From Vibrio sp. SCSIO 43136 (GTDB lineage Bacteria; Pseudomonadota; Gammaproteobacteria; Enterobacterales; Vibrionaceae), in the NCBI RefSeq assembly GCF_023716565.1, contig NZ_CP071849.1:806001-870000 (forward strand): 64,000 nt of DNA. The letters are read 5' to 3'. The translations under genes were made by a program, and so were the position numbers. Below, in pieces: positions 40,757-49,781 of this stretch. Under the pieces are notes generated by a model. The model was not told where the DNA came from. It saw only the letters and a list, made by a program, of their open reading frames with translations, and searched no databases. The stretch's first letter is position 1, and each line of letters opens with the position of its first letter.

Positions 40757-42814
40757 ATGTTAAGTAGGGCTAAAAAGATATATGAGTATGCAGAGCCTAA
40801 TTTAACCATCGTAGCTTTGATGGGGATATTCGGTTATCCGCTCTATTACTTAATTTGGCAGATGTTAACGCCGTCCGGGTACGAAAATTTACCTTTAAGG
40901 CTATGCTGCGCTGTTTTGCTGCTTCCAATTCTGCTTCGCAAGCAAATGCCGGTCTTTTTCAAAGGCCTCCAGCATGTTTACTACATTGTATCTCTGGGTG
41001 TATGTATCCCATTCTTTTTCTCTTTCATGATGCTCATGAACGAATGGTCCATCGTATGGGTGATGTCTTTAATGTCAGGGATCTTCCTGCAGATCTTATT
41101 GATTTATGATACACGCATAGTATTTCTTCAAAGTATTGCTGCCTATAGTGCTTCTTACTTTGCTGCCTACTTTTTTGGAGAGGCGGACTTAAGCTTAACG
41201 TTAGATTGGACATACTTACCTATACTGGCGTTCACCTATATTTTTGGAACCTTGTTCCACTACCGCAATCAAGCAGAGCACGAATCGAAAGTTTCGTTAG
41301 CCAAGTCTTTTGGGGCAGGAATTGCTCATGAAATGCGTAATCCGCTTAGCGCAGTATACAGTTCACTCGAAGTCGTTAAGCACTTGCTACCAGAACGTAA
41401 CTCTCAGCATCTATCAGATACTTATCAAATCGATGCCACGCAGTTGGATCAAATTAATGTCATCTTGGAAGATTCTCTATCAGTGATAGAGAAGGGTAAT
41501 GAAACCATCAGTTTGTTGCTTACTTCTATAGATGAGCACAAACTATCGACGGGGACGTTTAAACGCTATCGCTTGGGTGAAAGTCTGGAGCTTGCGATCA
41601 ACTCTTTCCACTATGTGGGCAAGGCTGATCGTGCCATGATCCATCTTGAGTATCACCACGATGATGACTTTTTTGGCAGTGAAGTTCTGCTTCGATATGT
41701 AATTTTCAATTTATTGAAGAACGCTTATTACTACAAGATGAACCCGGATTTCACGATCAATGTGACGCTCTCGATCGAAGATGATCGAAATGTGATCAGC
41801 GTTATTGATACTGGACCGGGAATGGATGAAGACACGGTCAAACAGGTATTTGATGACTTTTACACCACAGGTAAAAAAGGTGGCTTCGGCCTAGGTCTTC
41901 CGTTTTGTCGTAAAGTGATGCGAGCATTTAATGGAGATATTGAATGCGAAAGTCATATAGGGGTTGGTACTTCGTTCCATCTTGTCTTTCCCAAGTACAA
42001 CTCGGAGGCTGTTTTCGATATCAAGCAGTCTTTAATTAAAGATAAACAAATTGCATATATCGGCCATAAAAATAGTACCTTGAGCGCCTTGCAGTCGCAT
42101 GCTTTCTTCTCAGGCTATCAATTAGAGTCAATAGAAGATCTAGCTCGGGTTAATGAATACGAATTCAAGCAAGATGTGTTGCTTATAGATCTTAGTATAT
42201 ATACCGATAAACCAACTCAGTTCTCCGCACTTGAGCGATTGTTGTGCAACTTTGAAGGAAAAATTGTTTATTTGTATTCTGGCAACATACTTGATTGCTT
42301 TAAGTTAAATCGCATTTTGCCTTATGAGCTGATGGAGATTAACACCTTTGGTCAGACTCTTGCGGTTAAACTGGACAAGTTATTGTTTGAGGAATCAACC
42401 GCAGTTTCGAGAGCCACCACTAAACCTATCCCGCAAGGCAATGTGCTGCCTACCGTACTTATCGTTGATGACAATGCCTCTTTACGTATCTACAGCTCGA
42501 CACTGTTAGAGCGGCAAGGCTACCGGGTGCTGCAAGCAGAAAATGGTAAAACCGCTTTGCAGTTACTTAAATCCAACCCCGTCAGCATCATTTTGATGGA
42601 TCTGGAAATGCCAGAGATGGATGGTATTCAAACAACCAAGGCCATTCGTGAACGACAGTACTCTTATGAAGGTAAAGAAATACCTATCATTTGTTTTACT
42701 GGGGAAAAGTGTGAAGATACGTTGAAAGCAATCGCTGAAAGCGGTATGAATGACTACATATTAAAGCCTGCTTCTAAAGATGTTCTAATAAATAAAGTAT
42801 CAACTTGGGTTTAG
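40757..42814 (+). CDS. cqsS: CAI-1 quorum-sensing receptor kinase
   Basis: 685 residues from ATG (MLSRAKKIYEYAEPNLTIV), matching the known N-terminus; a GTG three codons earlier is possible. Six membrane helices to about residue 165 form the CAI-1 sensor. Then HisKA with His191 (GIAHEMRNPLSA), the ATPase (NLLKNAYYYK, DTGPGMDE, GFGLGLPF) and a receiver with Asp615 (IILMDLEMPEMDG). These align with His194 and Asp618 of V. cholerae CqsS. At the position of the ligand-selectivity residue Cys170 this protein has Phe167. It should feed phosphate to LuxU-LuxO at low density. Convergent with cqsA. Confidence 0.97.
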   Translation: MLSRAKKIYEYAEPNLTIVALMGIFGYPLYYLIWQMLTPSGYENLPLRLCCAVLLLPILLRKQMPVFFKGLQHVYYIVSLGVCIPFFFSFMMLMNEWSIVWVMSLMSGIFLQILLIYDTRIVFLQSIAAYSASYFAAYFFGEADLSLTLDWTYLPILAFTYIFGTLFHYRNQAEHESKVSLAKSFGAGIAHEMRNPLSAVYSSLEVVKHLLPERNSQHLSDTYQIDATQLDQINVILEDSLSVIEKGNETISLLLTSIDEHKLSTGTFKRYRLGESLELAINSFHYVGKADRAMIHLEYHHDDDFFGSEVLLRYVIFNLLKNAYYYKMNPDFTINVTLSIEDDRNVISVIDTGPGMDEDTVKQVFDDFYTTGKKGGFGLGLPFCRKVMRAFNGDIECESHIGVGTSFHLVFPKYNSEAVFDIKQSLIKDKQIAYIGHKNSTLSALQSHAFFSGYQLESIEDLARVNEYEFKQDVLLIDLSIYTDKPTQFSALERLLCNFEGKIVYLYSGNILDCFKLNRILPYELMEINTFGQTLAVKLDKLLFEESTAVSRATTKPIPQGNVLPTVLIVDDNASLRIYSSTLLERQGYRVLQAENGKTALQLLKSNPVSIILMDLEMPEMDGIQTTKAIRERQYSYEGKEIPIICFTGEKCEDTLKAIAESGMNDYILKPASKDVLINKVSTWV

Positions 42815-42831
42815 TTAATTATCTAATAAAA

Positions 42832-42855
42832 TAGGAGCCTTTATTAAGGCTCCTA
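42832..42855. terminator. Terminator between cqsS and cqsA
   Basis: Perfect stem TAGGAGCC / GGCTCCTA with loop TTTATTAA. On the minus strand it is followed by TTTTATT, so it mainly serves cqsA; it probably also ends cqsS. Confidence 0.8.
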
Positions 42856-42861
42856 CGGCTT

Positions 42862-44040
42862 TTACATAACCCCTTCTGATTTCGCTTGGCTACAAATCGT
42901 TAAAATATTGTCTATATCCCGATCGGACACACCTGAATTAAGAGATAACCGTATAATAGCTCTATTCTTAGGTGTAGCTGGATGACAAAATACTGACCCA
43001 AATAATCCATGTTTCTCGAAATAGTCGCGAACTTGTTCAGTTTTTTCCTCGGTCCCTGTTTCAATAGCTATTATTTGGGACTGACTTTGGACTCGGTATC
43101 CGAGTGCTTCCAGACCTTGTTTTAAATGCGTTGCTTGTTTAAATAGCTTGTTTCTTCTCTCGTCGCTGGATTTAATTAAACTTAATGTAGCTTTGAGCGT
43201 TTCCAGTTCATGTGGTAGAAGTGCTGAGCTGAAAATAGCGGGTAGTGATGTAAATGGTAACCATCGTTGCATCTTTTCATGGCACAAAATTGCACCTGCT
43301 CGATAGGCAAAAGCTTTGGCGAGACTCACAGTGACAAAATCTACTTTGCTTGTTAATCCCAGCTCAGCAACTAGGCCTGAGCCGTGCGGGCCATGGGTTC
43401 CAAGAGAGTGGGATTCGTCGACTATAATTGCGCAGCCGTGCAAGTTACCTAATGCGACCACCTCGCGTAGCGGTGATACTGTACCGATTGTGCTGTAAAC
43501 CGAGTCGACAATAATAATACCAGGCCCATGAAGTTCAAGTAGCTTCTTGAGATGGTGGATTTTGTTGTGCATAAAGGAGTGCACTGGTGCTTTAGCATTC
43601 TCAGCACCATGCCATAGCGACATATGTGCGTAGAAGTCGATATATATGGGTGTTGATTCGTTGGCAATGGTGTGCAGTAGTCCAACGTTTGCAGCCCAAC
43701 CAGATTGAGTAACAATGCAGTTTTCAAAGCCTGTGTATTGGCTCAGTTGATACTCAAAGCTCTCTTCTTCTGCGGTGTATTTCTGCTCAAATACTGCTGA
43801 CATGACAATTTCATGTTCAGCATTTTCGATCGATTCTAGTTGAGCTTGTTTAATGCTCGGATGATTTGAAACAGCAAGGTAATCGTTACTTCTTAGAACT
43901 ATATCTGCTTTATTAGGCTCCAACCCGTGCACTAGATGCTGCGCATTACTGCGGCATTCAATGTGTTGATGTAAATAAGTGTCTAAGCGATCACTAATAA
44001 AACTTGGCAATGGTTTAGGTAGTGCAGTATTAGTATTCAT
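42862..44040 (-). CDS. cqsA: CAI-1 autoinducer synthase
   Basis: 392 residues, PLP-dependent alpha-oxoamine synthase family. Landmarks are NDYLAVSNHPSIKQAQ, TQSGWAANVGLL, VDESHSLGTHGPHGSGL (Asp and His contacting PLP) and VSLAKAFAYRAGAI, whose Lys forms the internal aldimine. It condenses an acyl-CoA with SAM to give amino-CAI-1, later converted to CAI-1. Its partner receptor gene cqsS is adjacent and convergent. The N-terminus PLPSFISDRLDTYLHQHIE is like other CqsA proteins. Confidence 0.97.
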   Translation of the reverse strand: MNTNTALPKPLPSFISDRLDTYLHQHIECRSNAQHLVHGLEPNKADIVLRSNDYLAVSNHPSIKQAQLESIENAEHEIVMSAVFEQKYTAEEESFEYQLSQYTGFENCIVTQSGWAANVGLLHTIANESTPIYIDFYAHMSLWHGAENAKAPVHSFMHNKIHHLKKLLELHGPGIIIVDSVYSTIGTVSPLREVVALGNLHGCAIIVDESHSLGTHGPHGSGLVAELGLTSKVDFVTVSLAKAFAYRAGAILCHEKMQRWLPFTSLPAIFSSALLPHELETLKATLSLIKSSDERRNKLFKQATHLKQGLEALGYRVQSQSQIIAIETGTEEKTEQVRDYFEKHGLFGSVFCHPATPKNRAIIRLSLNSGVSDRDIDNILTICSQAKSEGVM

Positions 44041-44231
44041 TTGTATTTACTCATTGTTGAAAATAACTATGAGTCAGCTGACAAACTAGTTATCGAACAT
44101 ATGAACTTAGTTGTCATGAAACAAATACTATTATTTTGCACACCTTATCATTATTGACTATTCTGTATTTAATATTGAGCAGGAGTTCCTAGGCTTTAGG
44201 GAGTCCAGTTCGTTGATCTACAAACAAAATG

Positions 44232-45203
44232 CTATACGATATGAGTTCTATTTTTATACATTTTAAAATAGTTGGTGGATACCCATATCACCATGCCTGT
44301 AGCAATCAGCAACTCGATTAGTCCGAAATTGCGTAACCAAAACCATTGAGGAAACTCGGTTTTAAACCACTCTGTAAGGTGGTGGGTTGCTATGGCGCTT
44401 ATCACCGATGGAAAAGTCACTGCAGCAATGGAAGGTTGAAACCTGAGTCTAAGTAGTGGGATGTAGCAAAGATAAATCAACATGGTCATCGTCATTGCAA
44501 TGCCCGCAAGAGCCCCAGTTAAGACAGGATCAGGTGAAGAGAAGTTAACCATATATGCCGCTAATGTTAGGTTAATAGGGGCGGCCATAATAGCGAGCGT
44601 CGGTTTGGCGCGTCTTGGCAGGCTACCTGCAAACACTAGACGGTATAGAACCAAAGGAAGCATAAAGAAATAGATGGTGATACATGTCATTGCGATGGTT
44701 TCGGAAAACTCATTCATTCCTAGTTGCGAACCGGCCAACGAGCTACTGATCATCCCCACCGGGTAGAGAAACCAGCTTGGAACGATATTAGATATCTTGA
44801 ACGAACGAATTTGGAAGAAAAAGAAGAAACAGAGCATGGTGAAATGCATGCTTAACGCAAGTACCCATAATGGTAAGGCTAGCGTTGGCAAAACGAGCGC
44901 CAAATAGTCACATAGTATCAGTACTGCCATGCTGATAGGGGCCATCAAGCTACCGCTTAGAGGGTGGCGAATCTCAGCAATAAATCGAGAATAACTGGTG
45001 AAATACCTTAAAATTACGGGCAACAGCAAACAAAAGCCAATAAACGCACATAACGGACGTAGCCAGGTACTAAATCCTTCGTGATATAAACTCCAAGCTT
45101 GGCCTAAACCTATGATTCCCAGCGCTAGAGATGACTGGGATAGGGGAACTTGAGGTGTACGGTATTTAGGCAGCCAGTTCAATGTGGGTCCTTGTTTGCG
45201 CAA
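44232..45203 (-). CDS. TDT-family (TehA/SLAC1-like) transporter
   Basis: 323 residues, about ten membrane helices in five repeated hairpins, as in the tellurite-resistance/dicarboxylate transporter family: PLSQSSLALGIIGLGQAW, MAPISMAVLILCDY, MTCITIYFFMLPLVLYRLVF, AIMAAPINLTLAAYM, VTFPSVISAIATHH. Members are anion channels or exporters (sulfite, malate, tellurite). Substrate not deducible. It lies upstream of cqsA on the same strand, with a 190-bp gap. Confidence 0.85.
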   Translation of the reverse strand: MRKQGPTLNWLPKYRTPQVPLSQSSLALGIIGLGQAWSLYHEGFSTWLRPLCAFIGFCLLLPVILRYFTSYSRFIAEIRHPLSGSLMAPISMAVLILCDYLALVLPTLALPLWVLALSMHFTMLCFFFFFQIRSFKISNIVPSWFLYPVGMISSSLAGSQLGMNEFSETIAMTCITIYFFMLPLVLYRLVFAGSLPRRAKPTLAIMAAPINLTLAAYMVNFSSPDPVLTGALAGIAMTMTMLIYLCYIPLLRLRFQPSIAAVTFPSVISAIATHHLTEWFKTEFPQWFWLRNFGLIELLIATGMVIWVSTNYFKMYKNRTHIV

Positions 45204-45770
45204 AATTTTAGGTGAACTATAGCGGATCTAGTAAAAAACGCAGTAAAAAACTTAATCTAGTTATGGTTATGTAGAGATTTCTTTCCGATTGGTTTGAAAA
45301 CATAACTTACATGAAAGTTAACGATTAAGATGAATGAGTTGCTGGTCTTGCACACTAGGTTCTATGACTTCTTCGGCTTAAAGTATAGCGGGTAAGCAAC
45401 ATAATCCCAGTCGTAATTATGGAAATTACTTTTTCAAATATGCAGCTCAAGTAGTAAGAACTGGAAGGAATATCGCTGTGAAGTGGGTTCAAATTCTAGT
45501 CATTATTGCTGCACTAACTTGAAATACGGTGCTGTTGTGCCATAGTTAAGCCGTAAGGCAAACATATCTGCAATAAGGAGAGTAAAGGTTGCTTTACCAC
45601 AATTTGGAAGGAATCTTAGAATAGATATTCAATACCTCGTTTTTAGTTAGGCTCGATGTAGCCCTGATCGCAAACTCACGATATGAGTAACGAGGAGGAA
45701 GGCGCGCTTTCATAGTGCGCCTTTTTGTTTGTTGTCAAATTAAAGTTATCACAAGGTCAACACGCCCTAG
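45204..45770. other. 567-bp gap with a plus-strand terminator and structured RNA signals
   Basis: Both flanking genes are on the minus strand, yet a strong plus-strand terminator lies at 45699-45730, so an independent plus-strand transcript is implied. A 14-codon hydrophobic frame from GTG 45478 (preceded by GGAAGGAATATC) is also present but too short to call. A possible promoter is TTGAAA-16-CATAGT (45519-45546). Confidence 0.55.
45635..45730 (+). ncRNA. Candidate structured small RNA with intrinsic terminator
   Basis: CCTCGTT (45635-45641) pairs with AACGAGG (45689-45695), enclosing two hairpins: GGCT-CGATGT-AGCC (45650-45663) and ACTCA-CGATA-TGAGT (45674-45688). This forms a three-way junction. 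It is followed at once by the terminator stem AAGGCGCGCT / AGTGCGCCTT (45699-45723) and a T-run. The 5' end is undefined. No match to Qrr or another Vibrio RNA I can recall. Confidence 0.45.
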
Positions 45771-46565
45771 TTAAGCGACTTGAACCGTTTCTAATCCTAG
45801 AGGTTTGGGTTTCGCTAAAAAATACCCTTGGAAATAATCGATATTTAGCGCAAGCATCGCCGAAAATTGTTCTGGTGTTTCAATTCCTTCTATCACAGTG
45901 GCCGATGCATGTTGTTGAGCGACTTGTAATGCGTGGTAGAGAGGTTCCACATTCCCTTGCATATACTTCTTTAGCAATCCACGGTCTATTTTAACGATAT
46001 CCGGTTGAAGGGCTGCAACTCGTTGAGCTGTCGATGCCATGCTCCCGTAGTCGTCAACAGCCACACCAAATCCGTGCTCGCGTAAGTGGTTTGCAGCGCC
46101 GACTAGACGGTTTTCATTCAAAGCATGTTGTTCAACGATTTCCATCACTAACTGTTGGTTACTGATTTCTAACTCTTTTAAGCGACGATTGATCAAATCA
46201 ACGCTTGATGGGTTGCTCGGTGCTGATTCGGTACTTGCAGGAAGCATATTTAAGAACAGCTTTAGATGTGACTTGTTGGATTGGGCAAAATTGCGGATAT
46301 GCATCGCCCTAGCAAGACGGTCGACATTTATTCGGTCTTGAAGATCATAGCTTTTGGTGTGGAAGAACACATCTGGGGTGATAGGGGTGTTACAGTTTCG
46401 TTGATTGATTCTGACTAACGCTTCGTATCCGACGAGTTTGTTATGGCGATCGTAAATGGCTTGAAAACAGCTACTCAGTTTCCAAAGCTTATAATCAATG
46501 CTGTATAGACCTTGCTCATCAACAGAAAAGTACTGCTCAAACTGCTCTTGTCGACTAAAAATCAT
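45771..46565 (-). CDS. Stand-alone EAL phosphodiesterase
   Basis: 264 residues, an EAL domain with a short N-terminal strand region and no sensor. Catalytic set: YEALVRI, Asn in LKLFLNMLP, Glu in VMEIVEQ, Asp-Asp in VAVDDYGSMAS, Lys in DIVKIDR, Glu in VIEGIET and Gln in YFQGYF. All are present, though loop 6 (DDFGTG in most enzymes) reads DDYGSM, which may reduce activity. Predicted c-di-GMP hydrolysis in the cytosol. Confidence 0.88.
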   Translation of the reverse strand: MIFSRQEQFEQYFSVDEQGLYSIDYKLWKLSSCFQAIYDRHNKLVGYEALVRINQRNCNTPITPDVFFHTKSYDLQDRINVDRLARAMHIRNFAQSNKSHLKLFLNMLPASTESAPSNPSSVDLINRRLKELEISNQQLVMEIVEQHALNENRLVGAANHLREHGFGVAVDDYGSMASTAQRVAALQPDIVKIDRGLLKKYMQGNVEPLYHALQVAQQHASATVIEGIETPEQFSAMLALNIDYFQGYFLAKPKPLGLETVQVA

Positions 46566-46683
46566 TAAGGTTCGCCATAAAACAAAATGCCAAAAGAACG
46601 CTTATTTTACAACTCAAATTAATAAATTACGACCTCTAAGCATCAGATTTTTGTTAATAATGGTAAATGATTTGATATGGACC

Positions 46684-46710
46684 CAAAAAAGGAGGCGTGC
46701 GCCTCCTTTT
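46684..46710. terminator. Intrinsic terminator of ylqF
   Basis: AAAAGGAGGCG / CGCCTCCTTTT stem with a two-base loop; on the minus strand it is followed by TTTTTTGGG just after the ylqF stop. Confidence 0.85.
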
Positions 46711-46713
46711 GAC

Positions 46714-47658
46714 TTATCGTTTGTTTTTAAGATAGCGTTTACGGCGTTCTTCTTTCTTCTTGGCTTTTTCTTCGGCCTTTCTTGCAGTCTCTATTTCAAC
46801 TTGAACTAGCTCTTCAGTGATCATCTCTGGGTGTTCTAGAGTGATTCGACCTAAAGTGCCATTTCTGAGTTCATGTAGAAGTATTTCAGAGGCTTTATGC
46901 AAGTCAACACGACCACCAGCTCTTAGTGCACCACGTTTTGAACCAATCGCTTCCATTAGCTCCAAATCAGACTCTGGCAACTCTTCGATTTGATAACGCT
47001 CTTTGAGTTTCTCTGGATAAGCTTTGGCCAAATACTCAACGGTATAAAAAGCAACCTCGTCGTATTCCATTGCCGTGTCTTTTACCGCCCCAGTTGCTGC
47101 CAGACGAAAACCACTGTGAGGGTTTTCTACTTTTGGCCACAAGATCCCCGGAGTATCCGATAGCACGATGCCATTTTGTAGGTTAATGCGCTGTTGGCGA
47201 CGGGTAACGGCCGGTTGGTTACCTGTTTGAGCAATCGTTCGACCAGCAAGGGTATTGATAATGGTAGATTTTCCAACGTTAGGTATGCCCATGATCATGG
47301 TACGAATGTTTTTACCAATCTCTTCACGGTGAGGAGCAAGCTTACGGCACAACTCAAGGATCTTATTTACCTCATTTTGGTTGGTCGTAGTAATCGCCAT
47401 CGCCTTAACGTTGCTTTCTTTCTCAAGATGGTCAATCCAAACTTGGGTCATCTCAGGGTCAGCTAAGTCGCGCTTGTTGAGCACTTTGACCACCGGCTTA
47501 TCACCACGGATTTGAGAGATCATCGGGTTTTCACTACTAAAAGGGATACGTGCGTCTAGTACTTCGATGATGACATCAATGGTAGGAACGGCTTCTTCGA
47601 TCTCTTTACGTGCTTTATGCATGTGACCAGGAAACCACTGAATAGTGTTGTTAACCAT
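46714..47658 (-). CDS. ylqF: Ribosome biogenesis GTPase YlqF/RbgA
   Basis: 314 residues, circularly permuted GTPase. The order is IQWFPGHMHKARKEI at the N-terminus, G4 LNKRDLAD, then G1 GIPNVGKST, G2 region QPAVTRR and G3 LSDTPGIL. The C-terminal ANTAR-like helical domain contains GSKRGALRAGGRVDLHKASEILLHELRNG and a very basic tail (KKKEERRKRYLKNKR). It helps late assembly of the large ribosomal subunit. Monocistronic. Confidence 0.93.
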   Translation of the reverse strand: MVNNTIQWFPGHMHKARKEIEEAVPTIDVIIEVLDARIPFSSENPMISQIRGDKPVVKVLNKRDLADPEMTQVWIDHLEKESNVKAMAITTTNQNEVNKILELCRKLAPHREEIGKNIRTMIMGIPNVGKSTIINTLAGRTIAQTGNQPAVTRRQQRINLQNGIVLSDTPGILWPKVENPHSGFRLAATGAVKDTAMEYDEVAFYTVEYLAKAYPEKLKERYQIEELPESDLELMEAIGSKRGALRAGGRVDLHKASEILLHELRNGTLGRITLEHPEMITEELVQVEIETARKAEEKAKKKEERRKRYLKNKR

Positions 47659-47998
47659 TTGAAAAATTTACCTTTGGTTTTTGATTTTGCTAGTAATAAC
47701 CACCTATTTCCGCCTCAAAAACGAACTAAGAGAAAGCAGGGAATATAAAAATGCGAGTTTAACCAGCGTTTGCTGTGATCATAGTAACATTTTATGTAAA
47801 TTGCTGAAATGCCATAAGGGATTAGTCTTTCAGACTCGGGCTATCACTATTATTTAAAGAGCTTGCTTTATCGCAAAGACAAGGAGGTAATAAATACTGT
47901 GTAAATTGTCACCAACGTCAGGGCTGGACTAGCAATTAAATGAGAAAAAGTCACATTTAAGGGTGTGCGCCACCGTAAACTGCTGCTACTATTGAGCG
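47659..47998. other. 340-bp divergent region, ylqF / thi operon
   Basis: No ORF recognised. It holds the ylqF promoter (minus) and the promoter of the thiamin operon (plus), ahead of the TPP riboswitch. Confidence 0.5.
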
Positions 47999-48000
47999 AA

Positions 48001-48096
48001 ATAGTCGGGGGGCAAATGCAACTTATTGTATTTGCTGAGATCGATTTCGAGACCCGTTGAACCTGATTCAGTTAGCACTGACGTAGGGAACTATTA
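48001..48096 (+). promoter_or_regulatory. TPP (THI-box) riboswitch
   Basis: Contains the conserved thi-box parts in order: GTCGGGGGGC at 48004, TGCTGAGA near 48033, GACCCGTTGAACCTGAT near 48051 and GTTAGCACTGACGTAGGGAA near 48071. About 110 nt separates it from the thiD start. TPP binding should shut down the thiD-thiZXY-tenA operon. Confidence 0.95.
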
Positions 48097-48205
48097 GCAT
48101 CACCAAGCCTAGAGTGTATTTATACCGCTGCGCCTGCAGTGTTGTCGCACGTATTTAGGCTTGGGTCGTTATGGTTTTCTATGTCTGAAAGAAATGGAAA
48201 ACCAC

Positions 48206-49039
48206 ATGACGCAACACTCTACTCTTCGTACTCCTATCGTTCTTACCATTGCAGGATCAGACAGTGGCGGCGGCGCTGGCATTCAAGCCGATATTAAGGC
48301 GATTTCTGCGACTGGCAGCTATGCGTGCTCAGTTATCACTGCAATTACTTCTCAAAATACTCAAGGCGTTTCTGCCATTTTTCCTATTGCCTTGGACCAC
48401 GTGGCAAGCCAACTAGATGCGGTGTTTACCGATCTCAACGTTGTTGCAGTAAAGATCGGAATGCTAGCTGACTCTAATATCATCAAAGTGGTCGCAGATA
48501 AAATTCGCCTGTACCAGCCAAACTATCTCGTGGTTGACCCAGTGATGGTTGCGACAAGTGGTGATTTGCTTCTTGAACAGGCAGCGATTAGCACTCTCAA
48601 GCAAGAATTGCTGCCTCTTGCAGATATCATCACTCCCAATTTACCCGAAGGTGCGGCTTTGACGGGCTTGCCAGTCCCTAACAGCGAATCTGAAATGCAG
48701 GAGATGATTTCTGATTTGCGAGCACTTGGTGCTACGGCGGTGTTATTAAAAGGCGGCCATTTAGATAAGGACGAAAACAGTAATGATCTATTGATTACGT
48801 CTGATTCAGCAACCTTAGTTAGCGCCAAACGAGTGGCAACCAAAAATACCCACGGCACGGGCTGCACGCTTTCCTCGGCGATTGCTTCTTATCTGGCTCA
48901 TGGCAATCCTATCGACCAGGCAGTATCGCTGGGTAAATCTTATATTTCTCAAGCGATAGCTCATGCAGACGAGCTTGAGGTGGGCAAAGGGCACGGCCCA
49001 GTAAATCACTTCTTCAAAGGTCATGCCGATGTCCGCTAA
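48206..49039 (+). CDS. thiD: Hydroxymethylpyrimidine/phosphomethylpyrimidine kinase
   Basis: 277 residues from MTQHSTLRTPIV (an ATG four codons earlier is also open). Ribokinase fold: TIAGSDSGGGAGIQADIKAISATGSY, VAVKIGMLAD, VVDPVMVATSGD, ITPNLPEGAALTG and the anion-hole/catalytic NTHGTGCTLSSAIAS. It phosphorylates HMP twice to HMP-PP. First gene after the TPP riboswitch; its end overlaps the ABC ATPase gene. Confidence 0.95.
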   Translation: MTQHSTLRTPIVLTIAGSDSGGGAGIQADIKAISATGSYACSVITAITSQNTQGVSAIFPIALDHVASQLDAVFTDLNVVAVKIGMLADSNIIKVVADKIRLYQPNYLVVDPVMVATSGDLLLEQAAISTLKQELLPLADIITPNLPEGAALTGLPVPNSESEMQEMISDLRALGATAVLLKGGHLDKDENSNDLLITSDSATLVSAKRVATKNTHGTGCTLSSAIASYLAHGNPIDQAVSLGKSYISQAIAHADELEVGKGHGPVNHFFKGHADVR

Positions 49040-49781
49040 CTCGGTTTCGATAGAAATCAGCGATGGGTATTTGCGCTACCAAAATTCAAATATCGCCACC
49101 CTAGAGGGATTGAATCTAAAGCTAGACTCCGGCCAATGGACAGTGCTGCTTGGTCGCAGCGGCTGTGGCAAAACCACGATCTTACGTTATCTAGCGGGTC
49201 TACTTGAAGGGCAAGTGCATTGGCAGGGGCAATTATCTACTTGTGATCAACTTCCTGTAGATGATCGCATTGCGTATATGGCGCAGCAAGACCTGTTACT
49301 GCCGTGGCTCAGCGTGATAGACAATGTTTGTCTTGGAGAGCGTTTTAGTGCGTCTGCGAATCTCGACGCTAGATCCCAAGCTACTCAACTGATTGAGCTC
49401 GTGGGCTTGTCTGAATACCTAGAAGCTACACCAGACAAATTGTCAGGAGGGATGCGTCAGCGGGTTGCTTTAGCGAGAACGCTAATGCAGAACAAGCCAG
49501 TTGTGTTAATGGATGAACCTTTTTCAGCGCTTGATGCAGTCAATCGTCATAAATTACAAACACTTGCACATCAGCTACTCAAAGACAAAACCGTAGTGTT
49601 GATCACGCATGATCCCCAAGAAGCGGTTCGACTAGCAGACAGATTGTATGTGTTAGAAGGCATGCCAGCTAAGGCAGGATCTATCAGTGTGCCTTCAAGT
49701 CAAACGCCAAGAAAACTCAGCGAAGAAACCGCTCATTTACAACAGCAGATTTTAGAAGTGTTGGAGCGTGACCATGAATGA
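49023..49781 (+). CDS. thiZ: Thiamin-precursor ABC transporter ATPase
   Basis: 252 residues: Walker A LLGRSGCGKTT, Q-loop MAQQDLLLPWL, signature LSGGMRQRVALARTL, Walker B VVLMDEPFSALD, His-switch LITHDPQEA. This is the nitrate/sulfonate/taurine-like ATPase class used by ThiXYZ HMP-precursor importers. It starts 17 bp inside thiD (or 6 bp later at a second ATG) and overlaps thiX. Confidence 0.9.
   Translation: MPMSANSVSIEISDGYLRYQNSNIATLEGLNLKLDSGQWTVLLGRSGCGKTTILRYLAGLLEGQVHWQGQLSTCDQLPVDDRIAYMAQQDLLLPWLSVIDNVCLGERFSASANLDARSQATQLIELVGLSEYLEATPDKLSGGMRQRVALARTLMQNKPVVLMDEPFSALDAVNRHKLQTLAHQLLKDKTVVLITHDPQEAVRLADRLYVLEGMPAKAGSISVPSSQTPRKLSEETAHLQQQILEVLERDHE

Noticed and set aside
45478..45522. 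14-codon hydrophobic frame after GGAAGGAATATC (VKWVQILVIIAALT)
   Set aside because: Too short to distinguish from chance; might be a leader peptide or toxin-like peptide but there is nothing else to support it.
42862..45770. Qrr-type small RNA near the cqs genes
   Set aside because: The conserved Qrr core pairing sequence was not found in the gaps.
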